NCBI GenBank assembly: GCA_964431035.1
Contig: CAYSIF010000058.1
Coordinates: 1 to 9,676, forward strand
Direction of reading: 5' to 3'
Source of the DNA: Methanobrevibacter_A sp964431035
GTDB taxonomy: Archaea > Methanobacteriota > Methanobacteria > Methanobacteriales > Methanobacteriaceae
Length of the DNA stretch: 9,676 nt
Positions 7,540-9,676 of this stretch are shown here, piece after piece. How positions within the stretch are numbered: the stretch's first letter is position 1; every line of letters begins with the position of its first letter. Both the position numbers and the translations under genes were made by a program. The notes beneath the pieces are model-generated. The model searched no databases and was not told where the DNA came from. It was given only the letters and a program-made list of their open reading frames with translations.

Positions 7540-8697
7540 ATGGCAGACGATTTGGAAAAAATAATACAAAAAGTAGAAAAAGTTCTTAAAAAGAAAAAAA
7601 TAGACTTTCCAGAAAAATATGTAGAAGACCTTGCGAAAGCTTATATTCAAAGAGAACTTTCTGACAAAGAACTAGACCAACTAGTTGACATGGTTAAAGA
7701 GGCCTATGACCGAGCACACGTAGAAGCTGGCGAGGCTGTTGGAACAGTTGCAGCACAATCTGTTGGAGAACCAGGTACACAAATGACAATGCGTACTTTC
7801 CACTATGCGGGAGTAGCAGAGTTAAACGTAACATTAGGTTTACCAAGACTTATAGAGATTGTTGATGCAAGAAAGAAAATTTCAACTCCAACAATGGACA
7901 TCTACTTCGAAAAAGAATACCAAGAAGATGAAGAATTTGTTAAAAAATTAGCAAACCAAATTGGTAAAAGTACTATAAACGACATAATCAAAGACTTCAA
8001 TTTAAACTATGGTGAAATGTATGTTCAAATAACACTTGACATGAAAAAAATTGAAGAAAAAAGATTAGATTTCAAAGAAATCATGGACAATATAGGAAAA
8101 ACTTTTAAGAAAGTAGATCAAAAAGATGATGTACTTACATTTGAACCTTCCAAACAAACAATACGTGAACTAAGATTATTATCTGACAAAGTTCGTGACT
8201 TACAAATAAGTGGTATTAAAAACATTGGTAAAGTCATTATCCGTAAAGAAGACGAATACACTTTACACACAGAAGGATCAAATCTAGGTGCAATATTAAA
8301 AATAGAAGGTATTGACAAAAAAAGAACCTCTACTAATGACATATTCGAAATAGAACAAGTTTTAGGTATAGAAGCAGCACGTAATGCTATTATACACGAA
8401 ACAATAGCTACCCTTGAAGGACAAGGTCTAAGTGTGGATGTTAGACATATCATGCTAGTTGCAGATATGATGACCCACCAAGGAACTGTTCACTCAATAG
8501 GAAGACATGGAATTAGTGGAGAAAAATCAAGTGTTCTCGCTCGTGCAGCATTCGAAGAAACAAGTAAACACTTACTCAATGCTAGTATACGTGGAGAAAC
8601 TGATGACTTAACTGGTGTAATAGAAAATATTATCATTGGACAACCAATACCCCTAGGTACTGGCTCAGTCAGTGTCTACATGAACGAAGAAAAATAA
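7540..8697 (+). CDS. rpoA2: DNA-directed RNA polymerase subunit A'' (C-terminal part of the largest subunit)
   Basis: The product supplies the trigger loop, jaw and C-terminal clamp base of the largest subunit. The trigger-loop region spans about 64-103: EAVGTVAAQSVGEPGTQMT, then FHYAGVAELNVTLGLPRL. Q81 and H88 match the RPB1 residues that contact the incoming nucleotide. The downstream ARKKISTPTM segment and the C-terminal motifs VDVRHIMLVADMMTHQG and SIGRHGISGEKSSVLARAAFE are typical of A''/RPB1 C-terminal cores. Its 385 residues are the normal length. The start is ATG, with AGGGAG at 7523-7528 and an 11-nt spacing; the nearer ATG at 7530 is in another frame. There is no RPB1-like heptad tail, as expected for archaea. 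Confidence 0.97.
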   Translation: MADDLEKIIQKVEKVLKKKKIDFPEKYVEDLAKAYIQRELSDKELDQLVDMVKEAYDRAHVEAGEAVGTVAAQSVGEPGTQMTMRTFHYAGVAELNVTLGLPRLIEIVDARKKISTPTMDIYFEKEYQEDEEFVKKLANQIGKSTINDIIKDFNLNYGEMYVQITLDMKKIEEKRLDFKEIMDNIGKTFKKVDQKDDVLTFEPSKQTIRELRLLSDKVRDLQISGIKNIGKVIIRKEDEYTLHTEGSNLGAILKIEGIDKKRTSTNDIFEIEQVLGIEAARNAIIHETIATLEGQGLSVDVRHIMLVADMMTHQGTVHSIGRHGISGEKSSVLARAAFEETSKHLLNASIRGETDDLTGVIENIIIGQPIPLGTGSVSVYMNEEK

Positions 8698-8706
8698 CGG
8701 AGGCAG

Positions 8707-9006
8707 ATGATGGACGTAGATAGAGGAATAAGAGTCGCAGTTGACACAGGAGATGTAACTTTAGGCTCAGAAAAATCTATTCAATCTTTGAAACTAGGAA
8801 AAGGATTATTAGTTGTTGTAGCAGCTAACAGTCCTAAAGAAATAATCGAAGATGTAAAATACTATTCAAAACTTTCTGAAATACCTCATATCGTATACGA
8901 CGGTACTAGTGTAGAATTAGGTTCTGTTTGTGGTAAACCTTTCACAGTAGCTACTTTAGTTATTAACGATCCAGGAGATTCTACTATACTAGAAAACTTG
9001 GGGTAG
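8707..9006 (+). CDS. rpl30e: 50S ribosomal protein L30e
   Basis: Archaeal L30e, a small RNA-binding protein of the L7Ae/L30e fold in the large ribosomal subunit. Evidence is the opening MDVDRGIRVAVDTG, the LG-KSIQSLKLGKG segment, the NSPKEI turn and the C-terminal CGKPFTVATLVINDPGDS, together with a length near 98-99 residues and its standard place between rpoA2 and nusA. Two ATG codons are adjacent: 8707 is only 3 nt from GGAGG (8699-8703), while 8710 is 6 nt away. The second is therefore the likelier start and would give 98 residues. The gap from rpoA2 is 9 nt and the ribosome site lies directly after the rpoA2 stop, suggesting translational coupling. Confidence 0.94.
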   Translation: MMDVDRGIRVAVDTGDVTLGSEKSIQSLKLGKGLLVVVAANSPKEIIEDVKYYSKLSEIPHIVYDGTSVELGSVCGKPFTVATLVINDPGDSTILENLG

Positions 9007-9012
9007 ATCTAA

Positions 9013-9444
9013 TTGTCTATTAAATTCAATGCAAATGAAATCAGATACATAGCTCTATTTGAAAGCATGACTGGTGCAATGGTTAAAGATTGTATCATTG
9101 ATGATGCAAATGGTAAAGTAACCTTTGTTGTTAAAAATGGAGATATGGGTCTTGCTATTGGTAAAGGTGGTAGCACAGTTACCAAAGTTCAAAAAGCCGT
9201 AGATAAAGGTGTTGAAATTATAGAATATTCTGAAGATCCAACAGCTTTCATTAAAAATATACTAGCTCCTGCTGAACTTAAATCTATTAAAGTAATACAA
9301 AAAGAAGGCGGGGAAAAATTAGCTATAGTAACATGCGATTCAGTAAACAAACGTATAGCTATAGGTAAAAACGGTATTAACATTGAACGAGCTAAATTCC
9401 TAGCTAAAAGACAACATAATTTGAATAATATTATTTTAAAATAA
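9013..9444 (+). CDS. nusA: NusA-like KH-domain transcription factor (archaeal NusA)
   Basis: A 143-residue protein with two KH RNA-binding domains. The first has the GXXG loop GKGG at 50-53, in the context LAIGKGGSTV. The second has GKNG at 118-121, in the context IAIGKNGINIERAK. It lacks the N-terminal polymerase-binding and S1 domains of bacterial NusA, as is normal for archaea. The protein binds RNA and is placed in transcription elongation or termination because it is encoded with RNA polymerase; its exact role in archaea is not settled. The start is TTG, 6 nt after the rpl30e stop. The ribosome site is a weak GGGG (9000-9003) inside the end of rpl30e, so reinitiation is plausible. It is the last gene seen in the operon. 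Confidence 0.94.
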   Translation: MSIKFNANEIRYIALFESMTGAMVKDCIIDDANGKVTFVVKNGDMGLAIGKGGSTVTKVQKAVDKGVEIIEYSEDPTAFIKNILAPAELKSIKVIQKEGGEKLAIVTCDSVNKRIAIGKNGINIERAKFLAKRQHNLNNIILK

Positions 9445-9450
9445 GATTAT

Positions 9451-9475
9451 TTCATTTTTTTATTTAATTTATTTT
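9451..9475 (+). terminator. T-rich tract after nusA
   Basis: A T7 run (9455-9461) and further T-rich blocks begin about 10 nt after the nusA stop. This is the kind of U-tract at which archaeal polymerase terminates, so it probably ends the operon wholly or in part. The last part of the tract forms the left arm of the hairpin described next. Confidence 0.45.
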
Positions 9476-9521
9476 ATAATTAGCTGAATATTAAAAAAAT
9501 ATGAAGCTAATTGTAAAATAA
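9469..9521 (+). repeat. Long near-perfect hairpin 3' of nusA
   Basis: The left arm TTATTTTATAATTAGCT (9469-9485) and right arm AGCTAATTGTAAAATAA (9505-9521) pair over 17 positions, with one T-G wobble (9477 with 9513). Above them GA (9486-9487) faces GA (9503-9504), which in RNA can form tandem sheared G-A pairs. Then ATATT (9488-9492) pairs with AATAT (9498-9502) around a loop of five A. The whole element is 53 nt with no bulges. T-rich tracts follow at 9534-9538 and 9541-9548. It could be a terminator stem, an mRNA 3'-end protector or a DNA dyad; the sequence does not tell which. The stem is AT-rich, but its length and continuity are unusual for chance. Confidence 0.6.
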
Positions 9522-9533
9522 TTATATTACTTA

Positions 9534-9548
9534 TTTTTACTTTTTTTT
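9534..9548 (+). terminator. T5 and T8 runs downstream of the hairpin
   Basis: Two T-runs (9534-9538 and 9541-9548) begin 13 nt after the hairpin. They could serve as a second terminator behind the one directly after nusA. This is judged on composition only. Confidence 0.35.
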
Positions 9549-9621
9549 AAGCACACTTTTCAACATTTAAATAACTCTCATTTCTATTTCAATCTTCTTT
9601 TTCATAAGGTCTTTTTATTAG

Positions 9622-9676
9622 ATAAGAAAAAAATCTTACGTATTAAATATAAGATAAAAATCTTACATAAGAAAAA
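9622..9676. repeat. Array of 18-bp dyad repeats reaching the window edge
   Basis: ATAAGAAAAAAATCTTAC (9622-9639) and ATAAGATAAAAATCTTAC (9649-9666) differ at one of 18 positions. Each contains a dyad with arms TAAGA/TCTTA; the second has six-base arms, TAAGAT/ATCTTA. A third copy starts at 9667, directly abutting the second, and is cut by the window end after ATAAGAAAAA. A lone ATAAG at 9604 sits 18 bp before the first copy. Copy starts are therefore 27 and 18 bp apart. The arrangement looks like binding sites for a dimeric regulator in front of a gene beyond the window. Confidence 0.55.
9645..9652 (+). promoter_or_regulatory. Candidate TATA box between the dyad repeats
   Basis: AAATATAA lies between the first two dyads and overlaps the start of the second. 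It is the same octamer as the candidate TATA box of rpoH. If used, transcription would begin around 9672-9680, so the second and third dyads would cover the start region. This is weak evidence in such AT-rich DNA, and the downstream gene is not visible. Confidence 0.25.

Noticed and set aside
9604..9676. Start of a CRISPR array
   Set aside because: Repeats are 18 bp, spaced 18 or 27 bp apart and partly adjacent, with no unique spacers of 30-40 bp. An operator-like array fits better.

Overview
The window is archaeal and most likely from Methanobacteriales, with a very AT-rich Methanosphaera-type genome the best guess. The split of both large RNA polymerase subunits (A'/A'' and B''/B'), an Rpb5-like H subunit, an archaeal L30e and a short KH-only NusA rule out bacteria. 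The low GC content, A/T-only spacers and strong GGAGG ribosome sites fit Methanosphaera or a close relative of Methanobrevibacter. The species assignment is inference.

Layout. Positions 1-32 are the 3' end of a tRNA, probably Asp, followed by an AT-rich spacer and a complete tRNA-Lys(UUU) at 214-287. After a 255-nt promoter-like spacer comes the core transcription operon, all on the + strand: rpoH (543-773), rpoB2/B'' (853-2535), rpoB1/B' (2553-4835), rpoA1/A' (4903-7515), rpoA2/A'' (7540-8697), rpl30e (8707-9006) and nusA (9013-9444). Gene spacing is 79, 17, 67, 24, 9 and 6 nt. The last 232 nt are noncoding and hold T-tracts, a long near-perfect hairpin and a short array of 18-bp dyad repeats running off the window edge.

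Together the genes supply the catalytic core of RNA polymerase: B''+B' form the second-largest subunit, A'+A'' the largest, and H sits on the jaw. A ribosomal protein and the NusA-like KH protein couple it to translation and RNA binding. All key catalytic and zinc-binding motifs are intact and no intein is present.

The gene order is ordinary for euryarchaea. The parts worth a second look are these: B' carries about 157 extra residues at its N-terminus, and B'' about 40 extra at its C-terminus, exactly where the ancestral RpoB was split; the region 3' of nusA has the hairpin and dyad array; and a T10 attenuator-like element lies between rpoH and rpoB2. I did not find a convincing new multi-gene system.
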